Source: Corynebacterium urogenitale (GTDB taxonomy: Bacteria > Actinomycetota > Actinomycetes > Mycobacteriales > Mycobacteriaceae). Taken from it: 64,000 nucleotides of DNA. Under the pieces are notes generated by a model, which saw only the letters and a program-made list of their open reading frames with translations, ran no database searches and was not told where the DNA came from. The DNA lies in contig NZ_CP045032.1 of the NCBI RefSeq assembly GCF_009026825.1, forward strand, positions 1,426,001 to 1,490,000. The letters are read 5' to 3'. Positions 30,086 to 39,443 of the stretch are shown one piece after another. A program made the position numbers and the translations under genes. The first letter of the stretch is position 1; the number at the start of each line of letters is the position of its first letter.

Positions 30086-30935
30086 CTAGCGCTCAGTCAC
30101 GAAATCCCAGGCAGCCTGTGCCGCATTAGGAGCGTATGGGAACCACGTGTGGCCCTGGCCTGTGACCTTCCACAAAATCGTGTCCTTTGCACAGTTCGGA
30201 TAGTCGAATTGGTCAACGTTGATGGTGATTTGGCGCGTGTACTCGGTGGCAGAAGTGTCGCAACCATTGCGGTTGGCCACATTGCGCAGGGCAGCTGGGA
30301 TTGAGTAGTACGGTGCACCGTGGCGGGTACCACCGTCATAGGTCATCACGTCATCCAAGGTGCCATGCATAATCATCGTTCGAACCGCACCTGCCTTGCA
30401 GTTCGAAATGGTCGGGTTGTAGTAGGCACCTGCAACACCTACGACGGCCTTGACGAGGTCTGGTGCTTGGCACGCCAAGGTCAGTGCCATGCCGCCGCCA
30501 TTAGATAGGCCGGCAGCGTAGATGCGGCTCATGTCAGCGTGGCCTTCTGCATCGAGGGCCTTGGCGATTTGGCGAACAAAGGCCACATCCTCGCCACGCT
30601 TGGACACGGCATATGGTGCTCCCTCCCAGGCGTTATCGATTGCCTGCGGATAGACGATGATCGCATCCGTGCCCGCACCGGTGCGCTCGAGCAAGGAGTA
30701 GCTCTGGGTCTTTGCAGCATCGTGCTGCCAGCCTCCGAACATGAACATGACCGGCAGCCGCTTGCCTTGAGAGTTCGCGGGAATACGCACGATTGCAGTG
30801 CGCTTCGTCCCATCGGCCGTGGTGAAGGTTCGGGTACTCTGCGATGCCTTTCCTTCCACGGGGTTTGCCGGCGCCAAGCGCGATGCCTGTAAGAATTGCT
30901 CACGCGGACATCGCGCGACGAAGAATGCGGTTCAT
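30086..30935 (-). pseudogene. PHB-depolymerase-type esterase 1, signal peptide disrupted
   Basis: The catalytic domain is intact from about 30877 to the stop at 30086 (263 codons from a TTG). It carries GLSNGGGM with the nucleophile, HGTLDDVM with the acid and GQGHTWFP with the histidine. Upstream, the ATG at 30935 starts a typical signal peptide (MNRILRRAMSA), but a TGA at 30900-30902 ends it. The continuing hydrophobic stretch (AILTGIALGAG) is in a different frame from the catalytic domain. Its two neighbours keep export signals, so export is probably lost. A cytoplasmic product from the TTG cannot be excluded. Confidence 0.7.
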
Positions 30936-31031
30936 AACTGGCCTAATCATGAAACAGCCCTGAGACGGTACATAGCCTCAGGGCTGACAAGTTTGTAGGT
31001 CACCACAGGATCACGAAGAGCTTACCCACAG

Positions 31032-31991
31032 TCAGGCTGCTGGCCCCGGCAGCGTGAGATTTTGCCGCGCGAGGAAATTCCACGCCTCGTTGGCCACGTC
31101 CGGACCGAAGTACCAATCGTGGTCGGCACCGTTGACTCGCCAATGAACCGCTTCGTCCTGGCACCCTGGGTACCCGAATTGTGTGACGTTATTCGGCAAC
31201 TCCTCAACGACAGGCTGTGGCGCGCAGTTGTTCATCTGGCTGCGCGTGTGAATCATGTGCCCTACCCCGTGGTACGGGGCATTGTGAAGCGAACCACCTG
31301 CGTAGTGGGTGAGCTTGTCCTCGGAACCGTGGATATAGAACGTTGGAACAGATCCAGGGGCGCAACCTTCATTGACCGGGTTGTAGTACGCACCGGAAAC
31401 TCCCACGACCCCGGCCATCAGGTCAGGGGCTTGGCATGCGAGGTTAGCTACCATGCCGCCGCCGTTGGACATCCCCACCGCGTAGATGCGGTTGGTGTCA
31501 ACGTTGAAGTGAGCCTTGAGCTCGTTGACAATCTGACGAACAAAATCGACGTCACCGCCACGCTGAGTCACAGCGTAGGGCGCACCCTCCCAGGCGTTTT
31601 CGATACCACGAGGATAGACAACGATGGCTTCCTGCGCGGCCGGAGTGCTGCTAAAGCGGGAGTAATTGCGGTAGTTTTCCGGCGTATCCATCCAGCCGCC
31701 GAATCCAAACAAGACTGGCAGTGGACGTTCTGGGTTGTAATTGGATGTCACACTCACAATTGCGCTACGCACTTCCCCGCCGGGGCGCACGAACTCCACA
31801 TTCGTGGGGCTACCAGGCATCGAAGGGGCCAGTGCAGCGAGGGAGTGCGGTGGCGGGGCGGGGCGGTCCTGGGCTTGCGCGGGCACGACCGCAACGAGCA
31901 CGCCTACTACAGCCGTGACTACAGCAACCATGAAGACAGCACAACGTGAAATAACATTCGTCACATAATTCACATCAGTAACAATAGTCAC
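31032..31991 (-). CDS. Secreted PHB-depolymerase-type esterase 2
   Basis: A 319-aa exported alpha/beta hydrolase of the LpqC/PHB depolymerase/feruloyl esterase type. The signal peptide ends in VVPAQA (about residue 40). The VLFGFGGWMDTPENYRNYSR segment, the nucleophile GMSNGGGM, HGSEDKLTHY and the histidine in NGADHDWYF follow in order. The start is a GTG at 31991; a GTG nine codons later is an alternative. Paralogues lie on both sides. Substrates of such enzymes are polyesters or carbohydrate esters; the true substrate here is unknown. Confidence 0.83.
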   Translation of the reverse strand: MTIVTDVNYVTNVISRCAVFMVAVVTAVVGVLVAVVPAQAQDRPAPPPHSLAALAPSMPGSPTNVEFVRPGGEVRSAIVSVTSNYNPERPLPVLFGFGGWMDTPENYRNYSRFSSTPAAQEAIVVYPRGIENAWEGAPYAVTQRGGDVDFVRQIVNELKAHFNVDTNRIYAVGMSNGGGMVANLACQAPDLMAGVVGVSGAYYNPVNEGCAPGSVPTFYIHGSEDKLTHYAGGSLHNAPYHGVGHMIHTRSQMNNCAPQPVVEELPNNVTQFGYPGCQDEAVHWRVNGADHDWYFGPDVANEAWNFLARQNLTLPGPAA

Positions 31992-32072
31992 AAATGTAAC
32001 TCTAAGAAAAGACTTATCTTGATCTCGGCGCGTCCCATCGTTTGCAGCAGGACATCAGGCCATCACTGGCCA

Positions 32073-33122
32073 TCATGAAGTAAGAAAGCGCACGGATTCC
32101 TGAGCCATATCTGGGTCCAAAAACCAGGTGTGCCCCTCATTAGGCAGAGTCCACAATTCAATCTCACGGCCACAGCGTGTGAACTTCAGCCTCTCCACGC
32201 GCTCCCCGTAAAAGCGATCGCTAATATCCACCCGATCAGCAGTATCCTCACAACCATTGAGCCGCGCCAACCTAGCAGAAACATCCTCCACGCCAAGGAA
32301 GGGCGCACCATGGGCAACGCCACCCCCATAGTCCATAAGCCCATCTAACCTTCCATGAACAACAAGGCTATCGACTTGACTTTCGGAACAATTATCGAAG
32401 TGACGGCTATAGAAGGCGCCGGAAACCGCAACGATTCCACGCAAGAAACCGGGCTGCCGGCATGCCAGCTCCACAGCCATACCACCACCATTGGACATGC
32501 CCACCGCTCCGATCTTGGTCGAATCGACAGCATAGGTTCCGGCGAGGCGAGACGACAGATCAATGAGGAATTGCACGTCCTCGCCAGACTTTGACTCCGC
32601 ATACGGCGCCCCCTCCCACGCGTTGTTCACCGCTTGCGGATAGACCACTAATGCTTTGCGCCCCGCATCGGACAGCTCCAACTGGGAGTAGGCTCGGAAA
32701 TTCTCTGGTGTATCCGTCCAGCCACCTAAGCCCAGCACGACTGGTAACGGTTGCCCGTCTCGATAGGTGGCCGGCACGACAACAAGAGCATAGCGATCTC
32801 TGCCCTGACGGTCGACCATGTGCACCATCCCCTGCTCCCCTGGGCCTGGCGCGTCAAGAAAAGGCTTCCCCTCGGTCAAAGTGAAAATCGGCCGATTCCC
32901 ATCCGGCTTATCCTCTTCCACCCCACCACTGCTGGCCCCGTCCGCGTCTGTGCTCTGAGCATTCTGGCTCTGAACATTCTCGTCGATGGACTGGCCCCCT
33001 CCTGTTGGCTCGAAGGAAGCACTCCTCGGGGATCCGATCGACCACGCCACCGCAATCGCCACGATGAGCGTCGCCACAAAGAGAGCGAGCACAGTTGGAT
33101 CACGGTGCCGAAGGTTGCGCAT
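32073..33122 (-). CDS. Membrane-anchored PHB-depolymerase-type esterase 3
   Basis: A 349-aa protein with an N-terminal helix (VLALFVATLIVAIAVAW, about residues 11-27) that lacks a clear cleavage site, so it may remain anchored. An acidic, low-complexity linker of about 60 residues follows. The hydrolase domain repeats the motifs of its neighbours: LGLGGWTDTPENFRAYSQ, GMSNGGGM, HGRLDGLMDY and NEGHTWFL. The start is ATG at 33122. It is the first gene of the esterase cluster, separated by about 80 bases from esterase 2. Confidence 0.83.
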   Translation of the reverse strand: MRNLRHRDPTVLALFVATLIVAIAVAWSIGSPRSASFEPTGGGQSIDENVQSQNAQSTDADGASSGGVEEDKPDGNRPIFTLTEGKPFLDAPGPGEQGMVHMVDRQGRDRYALVVVPATYRDGQPLPVVLGLGGWTDTPENFRAYSQLELSDAGRKALVVYPQAVNNAWEGAPYAESKSGEDVQFLIDLSSRLAGTYAVDSTKIGAVGMSNGGGMAVELACRQPGFLRGIVAVSGAFYSRHFDNCSESQVDSLVVHGRLDGLMDYGGGVAHGAPFLGVEDVSARLARLNGCEDTADRVDISDRFYGERVERLKFTRCGREIELWTLPNEGHTWFLDPDMAQESVRFLTS

Positions 33123-33194
33123 TATCTCAGATTACGCCCGCGCTATCCTCTGGCAAAGAGGTACTGTTCCCCGCCCGTGCACACACCATCACAG

Positions 33195-33995
33195 TTACTG
33201 AGGCTCAGGCAACCACTCCGCCACGACATGACCCTTGTAGCCGTCATTCCGCAAATTCTCTACCCATGTGCGCAGCGGCAGGCGGCCAGTTCCCGGCGCG
33301 CTGCGGCCTGGAGCATCCGCCACTTGCACATGCACCGGCGCTGACGCAGCAATATCTTCCAGGAGTTGGGCGGTCTCCTCGTTGCCACTGAGTGCTCGCC
33401 ACGCCTCGTTCTGCGTGGCGCCTTCTGGAATACACTGCTCCGCGCCCGCATTCACCGCCACGTGGTAAAGATCCAGAAGTAGACCCCCGTGACCGGCGAT
33501 TTCCACAAGAGCTTCCGCCGCGCCAACCGTCCGGATGGGGTAATCCTGCATTCCGGACAGGGGCTCAACCATCACGATTCCGCCAAAGCGTAGATGGATT
33601 TCACGCGCAACCTTCGCCCACCGCGTGGCCTGCTGAGTGTGTAAATGGTCATCCCCGCGCCCCAGCAGAAGATTGAATTTATCGACGCCAGTGCGTTCGT
33701 GCATGTAGGACACCGCATCGAGGTTGCTGGCGGGCATCTCCTCACGGTGGAGCACGCCCCTCTCCCCCGCAGCCATGTTCCCGCCCCACATGTTGAGCGC
33801 GACCAAGTGTAAGCCTCGGGCTTCCAATTCCTCGACCAACCCGTCCATCTCCGCGCGTGTCGGGTCCGGCACCGTGAAAGGCCACCACAGCTCAACATTG
33901 CTATAGCCCTGGTCCACTGCACTGTTTAACCCCTCTTGGATGCTGCTGCGACCGATGGAGCAATTCATGGCGGTGAGCGGGATTCCTTCGTCCAT
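33195..33995 (-). CDS. Hydroxypyruvate isomerase-like TIM-barrel protein
   Basis: A 266-aa xylose isomerase-like TIM barrel (AP endonuclease 2 fold) of the hydroxypyruvate isomerase type. It begins MNCSIGRSSIQEGLNSAV (from residue 10), with the metal-binding acidic residues in GIVMVEPLSG and GGLLLDLYHV, and ends HVVAEWLPE. The ATG at 33995 is preferred; ATG 34037 in the same frame would leave only 16 bases to the divergent SDR gene. The physiological substrate is unknown. The divergent arrangement with the SDR gene hints at a common sugar-acid pathway. Confidence 0.75.
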   Translation of the reverse strand: MDEGIPLTAMNCSIGRSSIQEGLNSAVDQGYSNVELWWPFTVPDPTRAEMDGLVEELEARGLHLVALNMWGGNMAAGERGVLHREEMPASNLDAVSYMHERTGVDKFNLLLGRGDDHLHTQQATRWAKVAREIHLRFGGIVMVEPLSGMQDYPIRTVGAAEALVEIAGHGGLLLDLYHVAVNAGAEQCIPEGATQNEAWRALSGNEETAQLLEDIAASAPVHVQVADAPGRSAPGTGRLPLRTWVENLRNDGYKGHVVAEWLPEPQ

Positions 33996-34053
33996 GGATC
34001 CAGTGTACGCACCCACGCGATGAGCTACGAGTCGCATGCGACAATAGGAAACT

Positions 34054-34806
34054 ATGACTGAGCTTGATTCTCCACATTCTGACAACCGCCCGGTGGCGAT
34101 TATCACCGGCGCAGGCGGCGGCCTCGGGCGCACTTTTGCCACAGCTCTTGCCAACGCTGGCTGGCGTATCGCAGCCTTCGGCCGCACTCCTTCGACTCTT
34201 GAGCAAACCATTTCCGGGCTCAGGACTGGTGGCGTCGACGAGAAAGAACACATCGCGGTGCCCTGTGACATCGCGGACGTTCAAGCGGTCGCTAAGGCCT
34301 TCGCGACAGTGACTGAACACTTTGGCCGCCTGGACCTGCTGGTCAACAATGCGGGAGTCCCCGGCCCAACCGGGGAACTGGACAGCATCGCAGTGGATGA
34401 ATTTGAGCACACCATCGCCACGAACCTGAGGGGAACGTTCCTCTGCACCCAACAGGCCTTCGCATGGATGAAGAACCACGGTGGCGGTCGCATCATCAAT
34501 AATGGCTCGATCGCAGCTCACTCACCCCGCGCTGGGACCGCAGCTTACGCCGCATCCAAGGCCGCCGTCGCAAGCCTGAGTGTGAGCACCTCCTTGGACG
34601 GGCGACCCTACGGCATCACCTGCACAGAGCTAGACATCGGCAATGCGCGAACCGAACTGCTCGGGAGTTTCACAGGCAGTGAGCCCATGTTCGACGCCGC
34701 TGAAGCTGCCACAATGCTTGTCGCTGCAGCCTCCCTGCCAGCGAATGTGAGTGTAGACCAGCTCACGGTGACAGCCGCAGGAATGCCGTATTTGGGTCGG
34801 GGTTAG
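34054..34806 (+). CDS. SDR-family oxidoreductase
   Basis: A 250-aa classical short-chain dehydrogenase. It has the coenzyme loop ITGAGGGLGRTFATALANAG, the NNAG motif, the catalytic Ser in NNGSIAA and YAASKAA with the catalytic Tyr and Lys. The Arg after the first strand (FGRTP) suggests NADP preference. The substrate cannot be told. It ends ten bases before the isochorismate synthase gene, so the two are probably co-transcribed. Confidence 0.86.
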   Translation: MTELDSPHSDNRPVAIITGAGGGLGRTFATALANAGWRIAAFGRTPSTLEQTISGLRTGGVDEKEHIAVPCDIADVQAVAKAFATVTEHFGRLDLLVNNAGVPGPTGELDSIAVDEFEHTIATNLRGTFLCTQQAFAWMKNHGGGRIINNGSIAAHSPRAGTAAYAASKAAVASLSVSTSLDGRPYGITCTELDIGNARTELLGSFTGSEPMFDAAEAATMLVAAASLPANVSVDQLTVTAAGMPYLGRG

Positions 34807-34816
34807 ACTAGTCTGC

Positions 34817-35959
34817 ATGAAATCTGAGCAGCGACCGGTTACCGCACCGGATTTCCTGCTGTCTCGCCCCACCGGCAGCATTCGCACCCAAGGCTGGAAG
34901 GCCACCTTCCCCGATGCTTTCGACGCAGCCACGGCTCTCCGTGACGGCCAAGCGGAACTCATCGTCGGGGCGATTCCCTTTGACACCTCTGAGGCGGCCG
35001 CACTCATGGAGCCAGAGACGGTAACCCTCTCCCGCTCACCTCTGGAACCACCGGCATATTTCCGCGGCGCGGAGGCCAGCGCCAGCCTCGCTGTCACGGA
35101 GGTGCGTCCGCTGACCACGGTCGAAGAGCACGAAGCTCTCGTGGAAGCCGCGATCGCCACAATCCAGCAAACACGCTTAGAGAAAGTGGTGCTTGCCCGC
35201 GCGGTGGATGTGGAATTCGCGACAGCCCCAGATCCCCTCCTTGTAGCAGCCCGGCTGATCGACCTTTCCGCCAACCGTGACGGATTCAGCGTGGATCTGT
35301 CCGTCTCCGGAGACGACGCCACCAGTGGCGCTATCTTCACTGGTAGTTCCCCCGAGCTTCTCGTCTCCCGAAGGGGATCCACCGTCAGTGCCTTTCCCCT
35401 CGCCGGATCCGCCCCGCGTACCGGGGACGCAGCCACAGACGCGGCTGCAGCCGACCGGCTGCGGGCTTCGTCCAAGGATCACGCCGAGCATCGCCTCGTC
35501 GTGGATCATTACAGGCGTGTTCTGGAACCTCTGTGCTCCCAGATCTCCATTCCCGACCGTCCTGAACTGCACGAAACAAACGAGATGATCCACTTGGGCA
35601 CCCGCATTGAGGGAGTACTGAGGGACGAGGAGTTCTCCGCCCTTGACCTCGCTCTGATGCTGCACCCCACCCCCGCTGTCGGAGGAACGCCAACCGACGA
35701 TGCACTGGGCATCATCTCTGAGTGCGAAATTGGGCGCAGCTTCTACGCGGGTGCGGTGGGCTGGTGCGATGCCCGGGGCGACGGAGAATACATGGTGGCC
35801 ATCCGCAGTTGCGTCCTGCGGGATAAGGTAGCCCGCGCCTGGGCAGGCGGAGGCATCGTCGGCTCGTCCGATCCTGCCGATGAAGCACGCGAAACCACCG
35901 CGAAAATGCAAACAGCGCTGCGAGCACTCAACGTGCCAGCAGCGCTGCGCGTGGTGTAG
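34817..35959 (+). CDS. Isochorismate synthase
   Basis: A 380-aa chorismate-binding enzyme of the MenF/EntC/DhbC type, converting chorismate to isochorismate for menaquinone or catecholate siderophores. The LEKVVLARAVDVEF strand, FPLAGSAPRTGD, LHPTPAVGGTPTDDAL and the C-terminal AGGGIVGSSDPADEARET are family motifs. No siderophore synthesis genes are nearby, so menaquinone synthesis is the likelier role. The gene converges on the FAH-family gene with four bases between the stops. Confidence 0.86.
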   Translation: MKSEQRPVTAPDFLLSRPTGSIRTQGWKATFPDAFDAATALRDGQAELIVGAIPFDTSEAAALMEPETVTLSRSPLEPPAYFRGAEASASLAVTEVRPLTTVEEHEALVEAAIATIQQTRLEKVVLARAVDVEFATAPDPLLVAARLIDLSANRDGFSVDLSVSGDDATSGAIFTGSSPELLVSRRGSTVSAFPLAGSAPRTGDAATDAAAADRLRASSKDHAEHRLVVDHYRRVLEPLCSQISIPDRPELHETNEMIHLGTRIEGVLRDEEFSALDLALMLHPTPAVGGTPTDDALGIISECEIGRSFYAGAVGWCDARGDGEYMVAIRSCVLRDKVARAWAGGGIVGSSDPADEARETTAKMQTALRALNVPAALRVV

Positions 35960-35963
35960 GAAT

Positions 35964-36776
35964 TTACTTCCTGTACTCCTCCACCGGATTAGCCAGGGTG
36001 CCGAGTCCCGGAATCTCCACGGCGATGCGATCGCCCGGAACCATCGGCGCAGTGCCTGCAGGCGACCCGGTGCAGATGACATCGCCGGGCAGCAGGGTGA
36101 AGGCGGAAGACACCCACTCGACGATCTCCGGAATATGCTTAATCATCTGGTTGGAATTGGAGTCCTGCTTGGTCTCCGTCTCACCATCATGGGTCAAGTG
36201 CGCCTTGATAGGCAGATTATCGATCGGGAAGCCATCAACGTTCGTCTCAATCCATGGGCCCAGGGGGCAGAAGGAGTCCAAGCCCTTGGCGCGGGCCCAC
36301 TGGCCGTCGGCAAACTGCAGATCACGGGAGGAAACATCGTTGACTATGGTGAATCCCAAGACAACGTCTTTCCAATTCGCGCGGTTGACGTCCTTGCATG
36401 GGCGTCCGATGACAATGGCCAGCTCTCCCTCGAACTCAACGCGAGTCGCCCACTCTGGGATGCGGATCGGAGCTTCTGGGCCAACCACTGCTGTCGGGGG
36501 CTTGAGGAAGATGGTGGGTGGCAAGTGCTCGGCACCCTGCTTGAAGACTTCGGCAACGTGGTCAGCGTAGTTGCGACCAACAGCCACAATCTTCGAGGGA
36601 AGGATCGGCGCCAATAGGCGGACGTCCTCGATAGGCCAAGACTTTCCGGTGAACTCCGGCTGACCGAATGGGTGACCCGCAATCTCGCGGCAGGTGGCTC
36701 CGGTGCCGTCTGGCTGGCCGCCTTCGAGGACTGCGAAGGTCATTCCTTCTGGGTGGGCAATTCGAGCAATGCGCAT
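35964..36776 (-). CDS. Fumarylacetoacetate hydrolase family protein
   Basis: A 270-aa protein of the FAH / 2-hydroxyhepta-2,4-diene-1,7-dioate isomerase family, which cleaves or isomerises beta-diketo acids. Metal ligands are in FEGELAIVIGRPCKDV and FTIVNDVSSRDLQF, and the C-terminal PGDVICTGSPAGTAPMVPGD is typical. The same type of gene occurs between dnaQ2 and gltX in C. glutamicum, so it belongs to the conserved backbone. The precise substrate is unknown; oxaloacetate decarboxylation by such proteins is a possibility. Confidence 0.87.
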   Translation of the reverse strand: MRIARIAHPEGMTFAVLEGGQPDGTGATCREIAGHPFGQPEFTGKSWPIEDVRLLAPILPSKIVAVGRNYADHVAEVFKQGAEHLPPTIFLKPPTAVVGPEAPIRIPEWATRVEFEGELAIVIGRPCKDVNRANWKDVVLGFTIVNDVSSRDLQFADGQWARAKGLDSFCPLGPWIETNVDGFPIDNLPIKAHLTHDGETETKQDSNSNQMIKHIPEIVEWVSSAFTLLPGDVICTGSPAGTAPMVPGDRIAVEIPGLGTLANPVEEYRK

Positions 36777-36848
36777 GGGCGTAAATCTTACTCCACCTGC
36801 TACGGAATGCAGGATTAAGGTGGGCTTAATGGATACGATCGATTCGAG

Positions 36849-37505
36849 TCAGTGAACCTGCACGGCACGCAGGGTTGTCCCCTTAGTGCGCGCCCGCAGA
36901 GCCAGGTATAACTCGGCACAGGCCAACGCGTCGTTGAGAGCGTTGTGGGAAGCGTAGGGAGGCAGGCCGTAACGATCTCTCACGCGCGACAATCGGAGGT
37001 CCTCGCCACGCGGATAGGTTCCCATGCGCTCCATGTGCCGGCGTTCGATCTCGAAGGTATCCACGGTCTGTAGTTTCAAACCCGCGCCAAAATATCGTCG
37101 GCATGCCGCAGAAAGAAATTCCTCCTCGATGGAAGCGAAATGCGCCAGCAGCGCTCTGCCCTGCAGCATGTGTAGTAATTGCGCTAGGGCGTATTCCGGT
37201 TCCACGCCTTCGGCGATCTCAGCATCGGTGAGCCCATGGATGGTCGCCGAATCGCCCACACTCTCCGCTCCCTCAGTATGCAGGATCACATACCCGGCTC
37301 CCCCTAGATCGATCTCCGGTCCGTTCACAGGCACCCACCCGATGGAAAGAATGCGGTGTTTCGCCGGGTTCAGACCAGTAGTCTCCACGTCCACGGCCAG
37401 CATTGGTACCTCATCGAGAGGCGTGTCGGCAGTGGGGCGCGGCGTGTCGTAATACTTGCGCAAGGGCCCCGAGGCGCGTGAGGTCTTGCGGAACTTGGAG
37501 AACAT
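36849..37505 (-). CDS. dnaQ2: DnaQ-like 3'-5' exonuclease
   Basis: A 218-aa DEDDh exonuclease. Exo I is AVDVETTGLNPAKH, Exo II is LAHFASIEEEF, and Exo III is HNALNDALACAEL with the catalytic His and Asp. It lacks polymerase or GIY-YIG domains. The partner gene upstream ends three bases before this start, with the ribosome site GGAGCAT in its last codons, so the two are translated together. That gene is a CBS/DUF294 protein, an arrangement also seen in proteobacteria, where the pair is linked by inference to nucleotide signalling. Confidence 0.88.
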   Translation of the reverse strand: MFSKFRKTSRASGPLRKYYDTPRPTADTPLDEVPMLAVDVETTGLNPAKHRILSIGWVPVNGPEIDLGGAGYVILHTEGAESVGDSATIHGLTDAEIAEGVEPEYALAQLLHMLQGRALLAHFASIEEEFLSAACRRYFGAGLKLQTVDTFEIERRHMERMGTYPRGEDLRLSRVRDRYGLPPYASHNALNDALACAELYLALRARTKGTTLRAVQVH

Positions 37506-37508
37506 GGC

Positions 37509-39371
37509 TCAGATGCTCCTGATTGGATATTTAATATTGAGCGCCGACTGCACGTTTTTGATGATTTGGAATGCATCCCGCAAATGCTCGCGCTCCATCT
37601 TCGTCAACGCATGTGGGGCGATGTGATAATCCGTTTCCTTCCCTTCCCGCACCTGGTTGGCCTGGTGCTTCAATGTGACGGAGTTCAGGAAATCGAAGGC
37701 AGCAATGAGGTCGGCAGCACTGCGCTGGGATACTGGCCCACCTGCAGCGAATTCAATGCGCTGCCTCGAACCCAGAACATCACGACCGCCCGCTATCGCA
37801 AAAAGTCGCGCCATCTGCACAATCGCGGCCGTACCGCCTTTCTTGACGTCGAGGGTGTTGCGGTATTGCCCCGCACGGTCGACGACTAAGCCCTTGAAGA
37901 ACCCCAGCGGCGGCTCCCTGCGCGCAGCCAGAGCCGCAAGGTGGGCATGCATTCGCGGGGCGTTTTGAGCGCTGGAGACTGCCTGCGCATGCACCCGCTC
38001 CGCCAGACTGAACTCTCCGTGGATCGGGCGCATGTCGAAGAAAGTCTGAGCATAAAGTAGCGCATCTGGCTCTGGAGTCGTGATCCACTGATGGAATGTA
38101 CTGCTCCACTGGCTTTCCGTCATCCGCCACTGCGGATTGGAGGCCATCATCTCCCCAGGACAGAGCACCTGCCCAGCAGTCGCCAAGCCTTGGCACACGT
38201 AGTCAGATAGGGCAGCAAAGTAGTCACCGTGCCTCGTGGCGTGGTACTCATCGGACAGGACGAGGGCATTGTCCTGGTCGCTTGCGAGGCCCATTTCCCT
38301 CCGGCCCTGTGAACCGAGGACAACGAAAGCATAAGGCACCGGCGGCGGCCCTAACCGCTCCTCGGCGAGGGTGAGGAGACGGCGAGCCATGGAATCTGCT
38401 ACGACGGTCATCAAGCTCGTGATCTCGTCTGCTGCAGCCCCACGCTCCACGAAGCGCACCGCGACGTGTTGAGCGTCTCGATACACCTCACCCATTTCCT
38501 CTGGAGTATTCTTTCGCCCGAGATCGCCTGAGAAGTACAGCGGATTGGCTTGGAGCAGCCGCATAATGTCTGCGGAAGTGATGATGCCCGTGGTCGTATC
38601 CCCATCAACGATAGGAATGTGGTGGATATTGAGTTCGGCCATAGTCAGCATGGCTTCGATCACCAGCTGATCGGACGTGGCTGTACGCACACTGGTGGTC
38701 ATGATGGAGGAAACGGGCTGATGGATGTCCACGGCATCTGCCACGACCTTGCGCATGTCTCGATCCGTGATAATGCCTTGCAACTGACCATCCAACGTGC
38801 CGCCATCGACGATCAGAAGAGAGCTCACATTCAGCTCCCCCATGAGTGTCGCCGTTTCTCGGACAGTGGCACTTGGGGCGATGTGCGCGGGATTCTTAAT
38901 GGCGAAAGCGCCGAGTTTCGTCCGCAGCACGTCGGAGAACGCTTCCTGGTGAATCTGCTGGGCCACAGCCTGCATACGCGCGGACAGACCTGAGTAGTAG
39001 CGGGCGAACTCTGGGTGCTCGGCAGACAGGGAGTCAAAGTCCTGCCTATCCATCATGAGCACGAGGCTGTCTTCGACAGCCACGAAAGTGTACTTAGAAG
39101 AGTTCTCCCCCACCAGCGTTGAATAAGCGAAAGAGTGACCAGGCTCGCGGCGGTCGAGGAGCAGGCCTTCATCGTCCAACAGATCCACCGCACCCGAGCG
39201 CAGTACGTAGAGGTGGTCGTTTGGGCTGCCGTATTCCACCAGGACATCGCCGCGACGGATGTACCGCATGACAAACTTCGACGGCACGGTGGCCAGTGTC
39301 TCCGCACCGAGCGACTGAAAAGGCTCATGCTCGGAAAGAAAACGGCGGACTTCCTCCAGCTCCACATTCAT
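37509..39371 (-). CDS. Cyclic-nucleotide-binding, CBS and DUF294 nucleotidyltransferase-like signalling protein
   Basis: A 620-aa four-part regulator. Residues 1-130 form a cNMP-binding fold (RRGDVLVEYGSPNDHLYVLR). A pair of CBS domains covers about 155-285 (ITDRDMRKVVADAV and ITSADIMRLL). A DUF294 nucleotidyltransferase-like domain lies around 300-440 (VLGSQGRREMGLASDQDNAL, with GS and DxD), followed by a C-terminal substrate domain. The architecture resembles GlnD-like sensors, with CBS domains probably sensing adenine nucleotides. The target is unknown. It is in an operon with dnaQ2. Confidence 0.87.
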   Translation of the reverse strand: MNVELEEVRRFLSEHEPFQSLGAETLATVPSKFVMRYIRRGDVLVEYGSPNDHLYVLRSGAVDLLDDEGLLLDRREPGHSFAYSTLVGENSSKYTFVAVEDSLVLMMDRQDFDSLSAEHPEFARYYSGLSARMQAVAQQIHQEAFSDVLRTKLGAFAIKNPAHIAPSATVRETATLMGELNVSSLLIVDGGTLDGQLQGIITDRDMRKVVADAVDIHQPVSSIMTTSVRTATSDQLVIEAMLTMAELNIHHIPIVDGDTTTGIITSADIMRLLQANPLYFSGDLGRKNTPEEMGEVYRDAQHVAVRFVERGAAADEITSLMTVVADSMARRLLTLAEERLGPPPVPYAFVVLGSQGRREMGLASDQDNALVLSDEYHATRHGDYFAALSDYVCQGLATAGQVLCPGEMMASNPQWRMTESQWSSTFHQWITTPEPDALLYAQTFFDMRPIHGEFSLAERVHAQAVSSAQNAPRMHAHLAALAARREPPLGFFKGLVVDRAGQYRNTLDVKKGGTAAIVQMARLFAIAGGRDVLGSRQRIEFAAGGPVSQRSAADLIAAFDFLNSVTLKHQANQVREGKETDYHIAPHALTKMEREHLRDAFQIIKNVQSALNIKYPIRSI

Positions 39372-39443
39372 ACTGTTTAGCTTAGCGAAACTACCGCCGT
39401 GCCCTACTGCTCGGTAGGGTTTTCACGTCGCAGCCTAAGAAAG

